Assembly: GCF_003597395.2 (NCBI RefSeq)
Contig: NC_133771.1
Coordinates: 44,591,845 to 44,655,844 of the forward strand
DNA length: 64,000 nucleotides
From: Chelonoidis abingdonii
Lineage: Eukaryota; Chordata; Testudines; Testudinidae
Direction of reading: 5' to 3'
Shown here: positions 22,310 through 34,222 of the stretch, piece by piece
How the letters are laid out: every line of letters begins with the position of its first letter
How positions within the stretch are numbered: position 1 is the first letter of the stretch
Made by a program: the position numbers and the translations under genes
Notes under the pieces: generated by a model
The model's database searches: none
The model's input: the letters and a program-made list of their open reading frames with translations, nothing else
What the model was told of the DNA's origin: nothing

Positions 22310-22510
22310 GCTATACTGTTGTTGTAGCTGTATTGGTCTCAGAATGAGACACACACAAAGGGGGTGAGCTAATATCTTTTATTGGACCAATTTATGATGC
22401 TGGAAGGGACATGCTTTCAAGTTTCGCAGAGCTCTTCCTCAGATCCTATGAAACTCTGTAGCTCAAAAGCTTGCCTCTTACTAATTTATGAATTGTAGCT
22501 CACCACCTAT
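22310..22510. mobile_element. Second Penelope-like foldback family
   Basis: The left arm contains TTGTAGCTGTATTGGTCTCA, then GGTGAGCTAATATCTTTTAT. The right half (AAACTCTGTAGCTCAAAAGC, then ATGAATTGTAGCTCACC) is the inverted and partly deleted equivalent. The consensus I recall for this turtle family also has a CTGAnGAA-stem-GAAAGCTT arrangement, which is degenerate here. No clean target duplication. Confidence 0.45.
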
Positions 22511-23480
22511 AAATTCATACTAGATATTATTGGTTGTAATTCAATATTATCCAGTTTTATTTGCAAGTCATCTGATCAGGGAAGCAATATCAGGTGACTT
22601 AAGTGACCAAGCACACACAATAAATAGTTGAAGTGAGTCATACACATACAACTCATAGGCTGACAGTTTGCATAAGTTGTTCAGTGAATGCCTATCAACG
22701 ATTACTATATTAACATAAATCAAGATCCATTATTAAGCAATTCACACAGAAGAAAAAGAGCTGCATCCTGAATTAATATTATTCACAACTAGATCTATTA
22801 ACAACTACAGTAGATATAGCTTTGAAACAGGGGGAAAACAACAGGTTTACCTACAGGTTTATTTTATCAAAGGTAAAGTCTTCCTATGCCTGCCAGAAGA
22901 GGAATTATGAACAATATGACATGACATTGACAAATGATCCATGTATGAGAAAATATGCCTACAAGCAAAAGCAGAACACATGAAATATACCAGGTAAAAT
23001 AGTTCAAGTTTTCTGATTAAAATAATACTGTTCATCTTTTATCAGTCAGATCTTATTATACACAAAGCATAATAAAGAGAAGGATCTGAGATAGAATTCA
23101 GCTTGCAACAGTGTCCCACATCTTTTAAAATATAAGCAGATGGGATTAAGTCTGTAAAAACTTAAATAAATATATCTACCATTCTGTGGTTTTCAAATGT
23201 GTATCTGAAAACCTGCTAGAACATTTGTCATGTTCAAACTACTAGGCACAGCAGGAGAAGAATTTTAGGCAATGGAATGGCCAGTCTCTCAGCAGTAGCT
23301 AACATCAGTGAGATACAAACATATATGTCAAATGTAGTGAATGGGGAAGCTTGTCACAAAGTAATAGTAATATAGATGCCTTGCTGGCTGTGGCTTCCCT
23401 TGGAAGGATGAATTATCTATTGCCTAACACAAGGTTACCCCTAAGTGGGCCAGTAACATGAGCACATTCATAATAGTGAA
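22511..23480. other. Unique AT-rich DNA, no gene seen
   Basis: Nothing recognised. Confidence 0.5.
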
Positions 23481-23483
23481 CAC

Positions 23484-23580
23484 CTAGGTTTACCAGATAG
23501 CAAGTGCGAAAAATTGAGACAGGGTTAATAGGTGTCTATATAAGACAAAGCCCACATAGAATCGGGATATTTGGTCACCT
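23484..23580. mobile_element. Short MITE, TAGGGTGACCAG-end family
   Basis: The left end CTAGGTTTACCAGATAGCAA and the right end ATATTTGGTCACCT are decayed versions of the 5386-5627 ends; TCTATATAAGACAAAG is internal. Target duplication unclear. Confidence 0.6.
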
Positions 23581-23683
23581 TATGGGCACCAGACAGAAAC
23601 AAATGAAAAGGAGACACTAGAGGGGGACAAAGAGGCAAGAGAAGTTTTATATCTCTATATATATAGCCAGACATACACACTCT

Positions 23684-24715
23684 TACTCCTGAGGGCATTC
23701 TGTGCCAAAAAAATAAAAATTCTGCGCACAATATTGTAAAATTCTGCAATTTTTATTTGTCAAATAAATGTAGAGTCTCCTGCACGGCACTGGGGAACAC
23801 AGGCCACTGGCTGCACAGAGGTGGGAGATCACTGTGCAGCTCCCCACATGATATGGACTCAGCTGCGAGGATGCACCCAACTGTCACAGCGCAAGGACCA
23901 AGCTTGCCCAGAAACACCACAGGAGCCTACACCTCTATAACACGTGTAGGCAGACAGGCTCGGAAAGGCAGGATCCAAGTATGTAAGAGCTTATTGTGTG
24001 CGGTTGAAAAGGTTCTGTGTGGGACAATCTGGGTGTGGGTGGCTCAGTGGGGGATCTGGGTGTGTGTGGGGGATCTGGACACACAGGGGCTTGTTGAGGG
24101 ATTCTATGTGCAACGATCATTGAACTCTGCAGTGGGATGAAGGTGGTTGGAACTCAGAGGGGCTAGAGCTCAGCAGGGCAATATGGGTGTGCGGGGCTTA
24201 GTGGGGATCCAGGTGGAGCTGGTTGGAGCTCCGTGGGATAGGAGTGTGGGTGGCTTGTCAGTGGGGTAGGGGTGTGGGTGGCTGGGTATGAAGGGTCTGA
24301 ATGCATGGGGGTTCGGCAGATGGTGGAGAAGCTCCCTGTACAGGGATTCCTCCCTGTAGCTGAGGAGTGATGGGTGCAGGAAGCAGGGAGAGGGAGAGTT
24401 TGCCAAACTTCCTTCAGCCAGGCAAGGGAAGGGGAAGTCCCGTCCTACCCAGTCCTGACGGGACTAGCATCTAAGCCCAGCGCAGGGTAGGAAACACCAG
24501 CCAGGTCTTCCCTGGTCCTGCCTCCTGCCCCACAGTGATTTACCTCTCTGTCAGCAGCCCTGGGCCCCTAAAACATACTGCTGTGGATGGTTGCATGACC
24601 ACACTTGTGACTTCCCTTTGCTTCCTGATCAGAAAGTCATTTTTCTGCAGGGAAGCAAATAAATCTGCGTGGGGCATAAATTTTGTGCATGTGCAGTGGT
24701 GAAGAATTCACACAC
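23684..24715. mobile_element. DNA transposon with TACTCCTGAGGGCATTCTG end
   Basis: The left end TACTCCTGAGGGCATTCTGT is followed by AT-rich AAATTCTGCGCACAATATTG. The right end CATGTGCAGTGGTGAAGAAT is its decayed inverse. The middle (about 24000-24400) is a G-rich minisatellite of GGATCTGGGTGTG-like units. Frames on both strands here follow the minisatellite and are not genes. Confidence 0.55.
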
Positions 24716-25600
24716 ACAAATCACATAGCACTCAAGCCTGCAACATGTGAGCAGTCCAAGGAGGTGGTAAGCCTTGAGCTCTCACAGACTTCAGTGGAAG
24801 TTGAAGCTGCTCAGTACTGTTCAGGATTGGATCCTTAGATTTGGGTTTGTTAACCTAACATCTATTATTTGAATACGGAATGAAAAATTGTGTGTACAGT
24901 ATTTTATCATAGAAAAATGCAATAGTAATATTGTTGAGTATTATTATGATTTGGATTTTAAATGAATAAATATGTAATAGAAATACAGTATATATTTTTC
25001 TGAAGTGCCAACATTTCACTATTGTAAAACACAAATAGATCAAATTGTTTGCATCTTCACTGACAAAAGAATATGGGATTTTTCTATTTGGAATCTGTTA
25101 ACATAACATGATATCATGGGGCTAAGGAAAAATGAAGCTGTTACATATCCTAGAGCTAGCCAGAAGCACACAATATGAAATGGTAAGTTAATGCAACAGT
25201 GATTGCAATAAAGGAAAGGAAAAAAAAACCTCATCAGCGTACAGTACACTAGAAACAACATTGCATTGTTTCTAAAAGTTAAAACTGTCTCTATGAACAG
25301 AATGAAATAAATGAGTAACTCTTAAAAGATTCAGAGATTCACTTGGTTCATGCTCAAAAAGCATTACTGAAACCTCTTCAGTCTGAAGATAGGTTTGAAG
25401 TCTTATAAAATAAAGGCTCTCTTGTGAGATTTCTTGACTCTTGTCTATACTATGAATAAGCCCTCTTTCAGGAATAGGTGACCAGCAACCAGTGTGATTA
25501 CTGCAAATCCCAAGTGTAGACAAAATAATCTGAGATCTGCATGGGTTGAGTTTACTTCTGCTTTATACCAAAATAATTCAGATGCTGCAATCCATGCCTT
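24716..25600. other. Unique AT-rich DNA
   Basis: A CTTCAGTGGAAGTTGAAGCT segment near 24790 resembles the centre of old MITEs; otherwise nothing recognised. Confidence 0.45.
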
Positions 25601-25770
25601 TTTTTATTTAGAAGCCTAAGTCCCAATTTGAAAAGCGAGTTAAGTATTTAGGAGCTTATATCCCATTGACTATCAATAAGATTCAGGCTCCTAAGTAACT
25701 CAGTGTCTTTTGAAAATAGGACTTAGGAGCCTAAATCATTTAGGTGCTTTGGAAAATTGTATTCACATTT
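25601..25770. repeat. Old dispersed repeat with TTTTGAAAAT/CCTAAGT motifs
   Basis: AGAAGCCTAAGTCCCAATTT and TTTTGAAAATAGGACTTAGG are inverted internal repeats. The same motifs (TTTCAAAAGAGCCTAGGCTC) occur at 45117-45440. Probably an ancient MITE; no clear ends. Confidence 0.5.
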
Positions 25771-27575
25771 GTAAAGTGAGTCTCCAGCACTACTAGAAAT
25801 GTTACAGAGAACATTTTAATCTCTTAGTCATTTTCCAAAGAACCCATATTATTTTCAGCTAATAACTTTTCCTTTAACATTTCCAGATGCTGCCTGCAGA
25901 GCAATGGATTGGATTTAAGGATCTGCCACAAGGCTTCCTGTGCAGTGTAAGGGAGACAGAATAACTCCTCAAAACACAGGAACAGCTAATATTGCAAACC
26001 TGCGATGATATGTCAGACTCAAACCCAGAAACCGACTTCAGGCTTCACCACATACTACTGCTTCTGCTCACCAACTCTCCCAAAGGAGAGGAGTGCAAAG
26101 ATAACCTCATGTCTACCTCCATTGATGTTCCCATTACTCAGAGGAACTTCACAAGTGAAATCAGTGATATGTAACACATGCCACATATGCAGCAGTTGCA
26201 CAACACTTGGCAGCTACGATCACAGATGACAACACTTCTTTTTGGGCCCAAATCTTCACATAGGTAAGGTACAGGAAAGGGAGATTTCTGTCTGGACCAA
26301 ATCCAGTGTTATGAGAACTAACATTTGGCAATGGACTTCTTGTTACCAGAAAGCCAAGGGAAAAAAGGAACCAATCCTAAATTGATAAAAGGGAATGTTT
26401 TGGGTGTCATTTATATTGCAGATTTATGGAATGCATTAGTAAAAGCTGCAGTGTTTCTTTTAAACCATGAAACAGCATGTGGAATCTTTATTTCCAACCT
26501 CATATTTCCATAACATCCCTAAAATCAGTTTTATCAAAATCCATTAAAATAAACCTCCAGGACAAATAGACTTAGCTAGAAAAAAATGACAGAAACGTGC
26601 TTGCTACACTGCAAGTAATTTATAGTAAAACATCTTGAATATGTAGAGCAGATGACAGTGCACAACAAAAAGTCAACAACAGATTTTTTTTTAATAGAAA
26701 AGTCATGTACTTAAAATGTACACTTCTGATCAAAAGATAAAGTTAAAATATTTCAAAGTAGTTCAAACTGGTTATGGAAATGTTTTGGCTTCATGGATGA
26801 TTTTACCAACTGATTACTGTTTGGTAATGGCAGAAACCAATCCTTATCTAGCTTAACTTGTATTTTATGATTTTGAATGAAGTAATGAGTATACAGCTGC
26901 TCAGAGCTGTGTAAATCAGAAAAAGTGTTCTCACTGCACTCTTTAGACCTCTTCTCATCAAGAATGAATACGTATGATAATGTCTGCTAAGAAGTGCCAG
27001 AATGTTTTAATATTAACAAAGATAAACTAAAAAAAAACAGAGTTATGCCTTACTATAAATAATCTTTACTAGAATGATATCACTTTTGTTTATGTCATTT
27101 ATGTGGTAAAAGGAGGCAAAGCTGGTAGAAGAGGAAACTCAACTTGACCAGTGTTATCTGTTGATTCTGGTCTCCCCAGGCCACAAACTATGGTAACCTC
27201 AAAATGACCAAATTATTATTTACATGACAAAAAGCATTATGTAAGAAACTAAAAAAGAGGGCATATGTACCACAGCAAGCCCTTCCCTCCAGATTTGTCT
27301 CTTTTATTTAACAAAATGTCTGCAAAATCCCAGGGAAAAGTTTCAGTACTGACTAGCTAGCCAGCTAGCAAATACATTATATGTGCATATTAAGCATGCC
27401 TGAGACTGTGCAGAACTGGTCCCCGAGAAAGGAGAATAAATACCTGCCTGAATTTTTGCCAAAGCACATTTGTGTATATGTGTCCACATATGTGCACCCC
27501 TCTCCCCATATTAACATACAAAAAAGCCTGTTAAAGTATACTACCACTTTAGACATTTTCAAACTTATTGGACAC
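25771..27575. other. Unique AT-rich DNA, no gene seen
   Basis: Several 60-75 codon frames without recognisable motifs. Nothing called. Confidence 0.5.
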
Positions 27576-27581
27576 TAATGA

Positions 27582-27937
27582 AAATGTAATACATTATGCT
27601 TAGAAATATACTTAAGGTATACATATTCCTGACTCAGTATTGGGGGGTGAAGGGGGAGGGGAGGGTTTAATAGATGACCTTTCATGGTCAGAATGGTTAA
27701 TTCTAATGGCAAGTCCTCTCCCATTGTACAGACTGTTCAGGTGAATAGCTAAAGGAGGCTGCTTTGGAGACACTGGGCCAGATTTGTCATTGCATTCTGA
27801 TTATTTTACTCTCAAATGTAATAAATTATGCTTATAAATATACTTAAGGTATCTGTATTCCTGCCTCACCAGGGAGGGGAATTGACTAGATGACCTCTTG
27901 AGGTCCTTTCCAACCCTACATTTCTGTGATTCTATAC
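27582..27937 (+). repeat. A-B-A' repeat with CR1-type 3' tail
   Basis: A segment beginning AATGTAATACATTATGCTTA (27583) recurs diverged at 27815, 232 bases downstream. Each copy runs into a CR1-like TAGATGACC tail; the second ends with the full GAGGTCCTTTCCAACCCTAC type and TGATTCTATAC. The intervening block B (27695-27812) has a second copy at 29844-29961. It may be an undescribed SINE with a CR1 tail or a duplicated fragment. Confidence 0.5.
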
Positions 27938-28027
27938 AGACAATGACTTCTTTGTCTTCACTAACCAGATTTATTGGGAGTTAGGCATATAACTACATTT
28001 GAAAATCTGGGTCTGGGACAGCTAGAG

Positions 28028-28432
28028 CAGTTGCTCTCAAACTTTCCAGATTACTGTACCCCTTTCGGTAGTCTGATTTGTCTTGCGTAACCGCAAGTTT
28101 CACCTCACTTAAAAACTACTTGCTTACAAAATCAGACAAATACAAAAGTATCATAGCACACTATTACTGAAAAATTGCATACTTTCTCATTTTTACATAT
28201 AATTATAAAATAAATAAATTGGAATATAAATATTTACTTACATTTAGTGTATAGTATATAAAGAAGTATAAACAAGCCATTGTCTGTATGAAAATTTAGT
28301 GTGTATTTACTTCGCTAGTGCTTTTTAAGTAGCCTGTTGTAAAACTAGGCAAATATCTAGATAAGTTGATGTATCCCTGGGAAACCTCTGCATTCCAGCA
28401 GGGGTACATGTACACCTGGTTGAGAACCACTA
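28028..28432. mobile_element. hAT MITE, CAGTGGTTCTCAACC-like ends
   Basis: The ends CAGTTGCTCTCAAACTTT and GGTTGAGAACCACTA are inverted repeats. The flanks AGCTAGAG (28020-28027) and GTCTAGAG (28433-28440) are an imperfect 8-bp duplication. The interior is AT-rich and non-coding. Confidence 0.8.
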
Positions 28433-28440
28433 GTCTAGAG

Positions 28441-29843
28441 ATATGTCGCCTATATCAATACAGTAAATTGAGTATTGAGTATTCACAATTTGGAAGGTTA
28501 AATATTTCTCATCAGAAGGGCAAATATGCAAAGAATAATTGAGTTTTCAGTTCATATAAACAGTCGGAATGAGAAACAATGGTCTTTCTGTCTCAACAGT
28601 AAAACAAATAGTGTTTCTGTACTTTATATGCACAATAACTGAGATATGTTGTCATCAGTTGATTAAACTGGGAAGCTGGGATGGGAAGGATTGAGTGTAT
28701 ATGGAGAGCAAAAGGTGAGATGTCAGTGTTCCTGGCTAATAAGTAGTCAGAAAGCAGGAAGGTGGTCAGTGGACCATATGTAGTGGCTGATTGGCAGACT
28801 ATGAATGTGTAGTGTCTGTACTGGAAATGTAGGATAATAAATTTTAATGGGTTTCTGGTCCATTGGCTGAGACTGGAGAAGGCACACGGAGGCAGAATCA
28901 AGATTGTTCGTAAATATTCAGTATGATAGTTTACATTTGTACATTGCAGGAATTGTATGAACTGTGAATATATTTGAATTTCTATCTATCTTTCATTCAC
29001 TGCATCTATTTATACTTCAACTTTTGCTTCTAAAAAAAATCCTCTTATTTGTATAAATACTTTTAAACTTTAATGTTAAGCAGGAACTTTAATTTATAAT
29101 AAAGTTTTTGTATGCTCAATATAGTGCCACATATCTATTAAACTGTATAAATTGAACTATACATTTCCAATACAGTACAGTGATGTTCATTCTGAAATTA
29201 AATATGCAATATATGTTGCATTGTATAGGCTGCATATTTCCAGTAGCTGATGTACATATTCCTCAACATACACAGTGTCCCAGGTGGCCATTCAACTGTT
29301 TAAGTTTCCTGTTCATTGTAGCATTCTAATCTGTCGCTTTATTGCTGATTTCATAATTCTCTTGGCATTTGTAATCCAAATGAAAGTACTTAACACCTGT
29401 ATAAATGGCCTGTGGAAATTTAGAGGGCAGGAAACAGAATAAATTATCTGTCCATGTGGACTGCCAGAAAGCATTTGTGCTAAGCGGATGTCGATTTGTG
29501 TAGTAACTTTGTAAAAATGATGTTTCTTACCATTGTTTTACATTTCTAAATTATTTTTGATTATTTATTTTTATAAGTGTATTTTAATTGCTTGATTTAA
29601 GACTCCATTTCAGCTTCATCTGCTTGGCAATGCTAAAAGCACCATGAAAATGCTGATTGGAATTAGTTCTGTTATGATAAACATGTAACTGAACATTTTA
29701 CTTAACTCTGCGCTTTCAAAGGAAAATAGTTCAAAGACACTTCTCCTTGGCAACATTTCTTAGGCTTATTTTCTAAACTATTTTGCTAATTGTAATATAC
29801 AGTAGCTAACTCTGACCTAATTCTTAGGTTCCACTGAACAAAT
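28441..29843. other. Unique AT-rich DNA; possible conserved non-coding segment
   Basis: No repeat is recognised. The part at about 29380-29740 has homeodomain- and POU-like AT motifs (TTTTAATTGCTTGATTTAAG) and no decay signature of a repeat. A minus-strand frame of 102 codons (28593-28901) has no motif I know. Confidence 0.35.
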
Positions 29844-29961
29844 AGTTAATTCTAGTTCCAAGTCCCCTCCCATTGTACAGATTGTTCAGGTGATGGGCTA
29901 AAAGAGGCTGCTTTGGAGACACTGGGCCAGATTTGCCATTGCATTCTGGTTATTTTACTCT
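29844..29961 (+). repeat. Second copy of block B
   Basis: It shares with 27695-27812 the blocks CCATTGTACAGA, GAGGCTGCTTTGGAGACACT and GGGCCAGATTTG, roughly 85 percent identical by eye. Confidence 0.75.
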
Positions 29962-30330
29962 ATGTCAGCAGCAGAAAGGGGGTCAAAAACCAGATGGAAA
30001 CAGACACCAAGAAGTTCCCTTAGCACAGATACTCTCAGAGGTGGCGTAATGGCTCTACATCATTACTCTGGGTAGGAGGTGACTGGAGGAAACAGGGATG
30101 GCTAGAGAAGTGAGTAGTATTCTAGCTCATATTGACTCCTGTAATGGCTCCTTGGGGCCATAAAGCTGAGACTGTTCAAGCTGTAAATTGACTTGGCAAG
30201 CTCCACCTCTGATAAGGAGAAAAAACCTGTTCTAACTTGTGTTTGAGGGCCAGTCCAAGTTTAAAGGAATGCAAAAATGGATTTAAACCACCTTTCTTCC
30301 TCGTCTGTTCCTGAAATAATTGTAGCTTGG
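29962..30330. other. Unique DNA
   Basis: Nothing recognised. Confidence 0.5.
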
Positions 30331-30882
30331 TGTGACAGGGCAATTTCCTGCCATATCCTAGTCAAATCTGATTAAAGGAAGTTAAAATTTACCAAATTAA
30401 GTTTAAGTTTGTTAGTAGCTCATTGCAAATGTTTGTGTGTTATTTTGGGATTGTGTGTAATGTTTCTAGTATGTACCTTGCGAAGTGTTATGAGCTTCAA
30501 CGTACTTTTTGCAACAATGTGCTACACAGCGTTAAGTGGGATTCCTAGGAAATACTTGGAAGAGGAAAAGACAACTTTTCATACCTTTGAAGTTGCGCTC
30601 TGAGGGGAAACCTGTTATCTGCTTACCATCTGCTACACGAGGACCAGATTAGAGGTCCAAATTGGATAAAAGTGTGAATCACAGATTCATGGTTGTGACT
30701 GTTCTGAGTTAACAGCTGTTATGAACTTGTTACCACAGAAAAAAACCCATGGAGGGTTTGAAGGAGTGTTCACCAGTCACAACCTTTGTTGGAGTTGGGG
30801 AGTACCTGTACCTCAAAACAGCACCCTAGAACTCCCATATTCACCACAGTGATATGATTTTGATGTACAAAGTATGCCTTGT

Positions 30883-31111
30883 ATCAGAGGGTAGCCGTGT
30901 TAGTCTGGGTCTGCAAAAGCAGCAAAGAGTCCTGTGGCACCTTATAGACTAACAGAAGTTTTGGAGCATGAGCTTTCGGGGATGAATACCCAGTTCGTCA
31001 GATGCATGTAGTGGCTACATGCATCCGACGAAGTGGGTATTCACCCACAAAAGCTCATGCTCCAAAACTTCTGTTAGTCTATAAGGTGCCACAGGACTCT
31101 TTGCTGCTTTT
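30883..31111. mobile_element. Penelope-like foldback in the LTR
   Basis: Two nearly perfect inverted arms (about 30919-31015 and 31019-31111) share the sequence CAGCAAAGAGTCCTGTGGCA, and meet at GTAGTGGCTAC. The exact 14-bp duplication AAAGTATGCCTTGT flanks the unit (30869-30882 and 31112-31125). The left arm on the minus strand has the hammerhead-like core CTGACGA (30995-31001) and GAAAG (30973-30977); the right arm reads CCGACGA and has AAAAG instead of GAAAG. Confidence 0.9.
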
Positions 31112-31418
31112 AAAGTATGCCTTGTGAGATATCATTTATGAAGTTTTGATTTGTTGAACATTAATATCCTGTTGAATTGTGTGTACTACCGCTGTTTGTG
31201 AAATTCTGAAGTATTGCTATATATGTTACTGAAACATGTTGTGAGGTTGGGAGACACCCACATTTAGCCTTTCAGGAACAACAAAGGAGCAACAGTCACT
31301 GGTCAAATAGACGCTGATGGCCCATCAAGAATAATCCACTCTTTCAGAGATGGCACATATGCAATGAGAGCTGTCTAATCCCTATGTCACAGGAAGGCAC
31401 TTTCTAGCATTTGGAAAG

Positions 31419-31425
31419 TATAAAA
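31419..31425 (+). promoter_or_regulatory. TATA box of the LTR
   Basis: TATAAAA, about 690 bases upstream of AATAAA (about 300 without the inserted MITE). Confidence 0.5.
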
Positions 31426-31501
31426 GGAGGACAGTGAGATCATCACTTGGCCTCTCTCCTCCCCCATCTCAACACCTGGAAGATTGTCTGGAAGACAAAG
31501 A

Positions 31502-31888
31502 CCTGGTCTTCATTACTCTGTTAAACCGATTTTTTTATCGTTAAATCGATTTAACGCTGCACCCGTCCACACTACACTGCTCTTTATATCGATTTAAAGG
31601 GCTCTTTAAATCGATTTCTGTACTCCTACAAAACAAGAGGAGTAATGCTAAAATCGATATTACTATATCGGAATAGTGTTAGTGTGGACGGAAATCGACA
31701 TTATTGGCCTCATTATTTTACAGTAGCTACCCACAGTGCACCACTCCAGAAATCGATGCTAGCCTTGAACCATGGACGCACACCACCGAATTAATGTGCC
31801 TAGTGTGGATGCGCACAATTGACTTTATAATATCTGTTTTATAAAATCGGTTTAAGCTAATTCAAATTTATCCTGTAGTGTAGACGTA
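31502..31888. mobile_element. MITE, TCTACACTA-end family (copy 3)
   Basis: The left end CCTGGTCTTCATTACTCTGT and the right end TCCTGTAGTGTAGACGTAGC are decayed inverted repeats. The flanks GACAAAGA (31494-31501) and GCCAAAGA (31889-31896) look like an 8-bp duplication with one mismatch. The interior carries repeated AAATCGATTT motifs as in 1-156. Confidence 0.8.
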
Positions 31889-32539
31889 GCCAAAGATTTT
31901 GAACTGGGGTTCCAGCCTGAAAGGGAGTACAACCCATGCATTAAGAACTGTGAACGGCCTGTGACATCTATTAGGGTGAGAAAAGCTGTTTGATTCAAAT
32001 CTTGCTTAGTCTGTTAAAGTTAGAATTGAGACTGCATTTCTATTTTTATTTCTTATGTAACCAATTTTGATTTCTACGCCTGTTACTTATAATCACCTAA
32101 AATCTTTCTGTAATTAATAAAATTGTTTTATATTTTTCCTAAAAGAGTGTATTTCTGGTTGAAGTGCTTGGGGAATCTCATCTGAGGTTGACAAGGGCTG
32201 TTGCACGTCCTCTACTCTTTGTTGGAGTGGTGAATGAATTAATGAGCTTGCGCTATCCAAGGGAGTCTTGAGCAGTATAAGATGGTATATTTCTGGGGTG
32301 CAAGGCTGGAGACTGAGGTGATTTGCTGGTGCCTCTCTCTGTATGATTCATGAGTGGCTTGGAGAGCATTCATGCAATTTAGCTGGGTGTGAGTCTCCAC
32401 ATGCTGATGTCTGAGTGATCATAGAGCCTGGAGGAGTTACTGCTTGCCACTGGCATAGCACTGAGCCAGCCCCAGCTGAAAAGTTAAAAGGGCACAGCTG
32501 TCTCACAGTTCCAGGTTATACCCTGGGGATTCCATCACA

Positions 32540-34214
32540 GGGGGTGATCTTTGGAAGGGTTATCAGCATATGTGTAGGTTCATTTGTTTTTCATGTATTT
32601 TCTCTCTCAAGCTTTCATCTTAGGAATAAGTGTGCTTGCTTAGAAACAGCTGTGTGGTAAGTTTACTGAGGGTAGTTATGCCATTTACAGCATAGAAACT
32701 GAAGCAAATCTGCTGACACAGCCTGTATAGCTGGGTGATTCACAGTGTAATCAGGCAACTATGCAGCCTTAAAATACTCTGGTCTGAAGGAAGATAAATG
32801 CATGTTTCCACATAAGAGAGATGATAGCTGGGGAGCCATAAGCCTAGGAATGAGTGCCCTTGCTGGCTCATGAGGGTAAAATACAGGTGCCATTGTTCTG
32901 AACTGTAACACTTGGCTGAAACAGAAAATCAGTTCCTGTGTACCAAGGAGGTGGGTGGAATGGCCTTCACAATCAGCAATCTTAGCTTTGAGGCCAAAAC
33001 TGGGGAGTTTCACTGTTTACACTCCAACACCTTCAATTACTTTAATAAATATTAACCATCAAAGAAGAAACTTTGCTTATTAATACACCAGCTTTTTATT
33101 CAGTGTTTTTTTTTCTTAACCTGGTTCCCATTTTATATTGTAAATAATTTGAGCATTCTAGCAACAAAATTAATTTAAATACAATCTGCATGATTAATCT
33201 GTCTTTTAGCACAGTTATTCTAGGGCACCTGTCACCTTGGTGTCAGGGAATAACAACATCAGAACAATGAGTTTCCACAGGCTTATCTAGGACTAACATG
33301 TGAGACTTCCACGAAACTCACTGAGAGTTCCACATGCAAACAATTTAGGGCATTTGGCCAGTAGTCTATAAAATGTTGCGATTAAATGCATGAAGGCAAA
33401 ACTCTGTGCTGAGCTCCCAGAAGTCTGTTTTTCCAGGCCATAATTTGAACATTCATTATGATTTAAAAGAATAAAAAGGTTAAGAGGTGTGTTTTTTCCC
33501 CCTCCCCTTCTAAGAAAATTTCTGCAACATTTTGAAAAGAATATCTGGATACTGAAATGTGACTATCAATTGCCACATACCGTGTCCATATAAATGGCAC
33601 CATCAATTTTACTGCTTTGGGATTATTATTTTTTTCCCTAGCAGGGCAGAAATGCATATATGGAAACCGGATTGGGAAAAATCCAGAAAGCTGCAAATTA
33701 AATTTTACAGGATCTGATTTTAATTGATTTTTTTTTGAGTGAAATAGTTTGGATTGATTGGAATACAGGAACCCATCCAAAAATAAATGGAAACAGATTA
33801 AATTTTATTCTAGGGTTAATAAAACAGCAGTACACAGGGGAAAAATATCACTTGCAGCTTTATCTACATAATGCCAACACCATATTATTTATCAGATGCA
33901 TGCTGTAAGTAAAAGCTTTGCGTCTGCCTTTGCCTCTAAGAGTTCACAAATACCAATCTGAGCAATTTTAAAAAGCAAACAGAAAAGCTTGTTGAACTAA
34001 GACAAAAGGTCCTCCACAGTCATCATAAATAGCTTTTCACCATAAACTTAAACATGTATTTCAGCACTTCTTTGTCTCTTTAAGGCACTGTACTTCCTAT
34101 GCCTAAAACTAGATATAATTATGGGCCTAGTCACGGAGCCCTTACACTTGTGAATAATTTCAAAAAGAGTGTTGCCTCACAAAGTTGTATGGCAGCAGAT
34201 CCTAAATCTTGCCA
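32540..34214. other. Unique DNA, no gene seen
   Basis: Short open frames only; no repeat ends recognised. Confidence 0.5.
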
Positions 34215-34222
34215 TGTAGCAG

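Larger units (their letters stand above)
30331..32539 (+). mobile_element. Probable long LTR of an endogenous retrovirus-like element, with two insertions
   Basis: The block starts TGTGACAGGG and ends GGGGATTCCATCACA, giving TGTGA...TCACA boundaries. It has a TATA box (TATAAAA at 31419-31425) and a polyadenylation signal AATAAA at 32116-32121 in the order U3-R-U5. A Penelope foldback (30883-31111) and a MITE (31502-31888) are inserted; without them the LTR is about 1.6 kb. Flanking bases do not give a clear duplication, so the 5' boundary is uncertain. No gag, pol or env neighbours are present. Confidence 0.55.

Noticed and set aside
28593..28901. 102-codon minus-strand frame in unique DNA
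   Set aside because: No recognisable domain, no splice-site context that I could defend, and AT-rich composition; could be chance.
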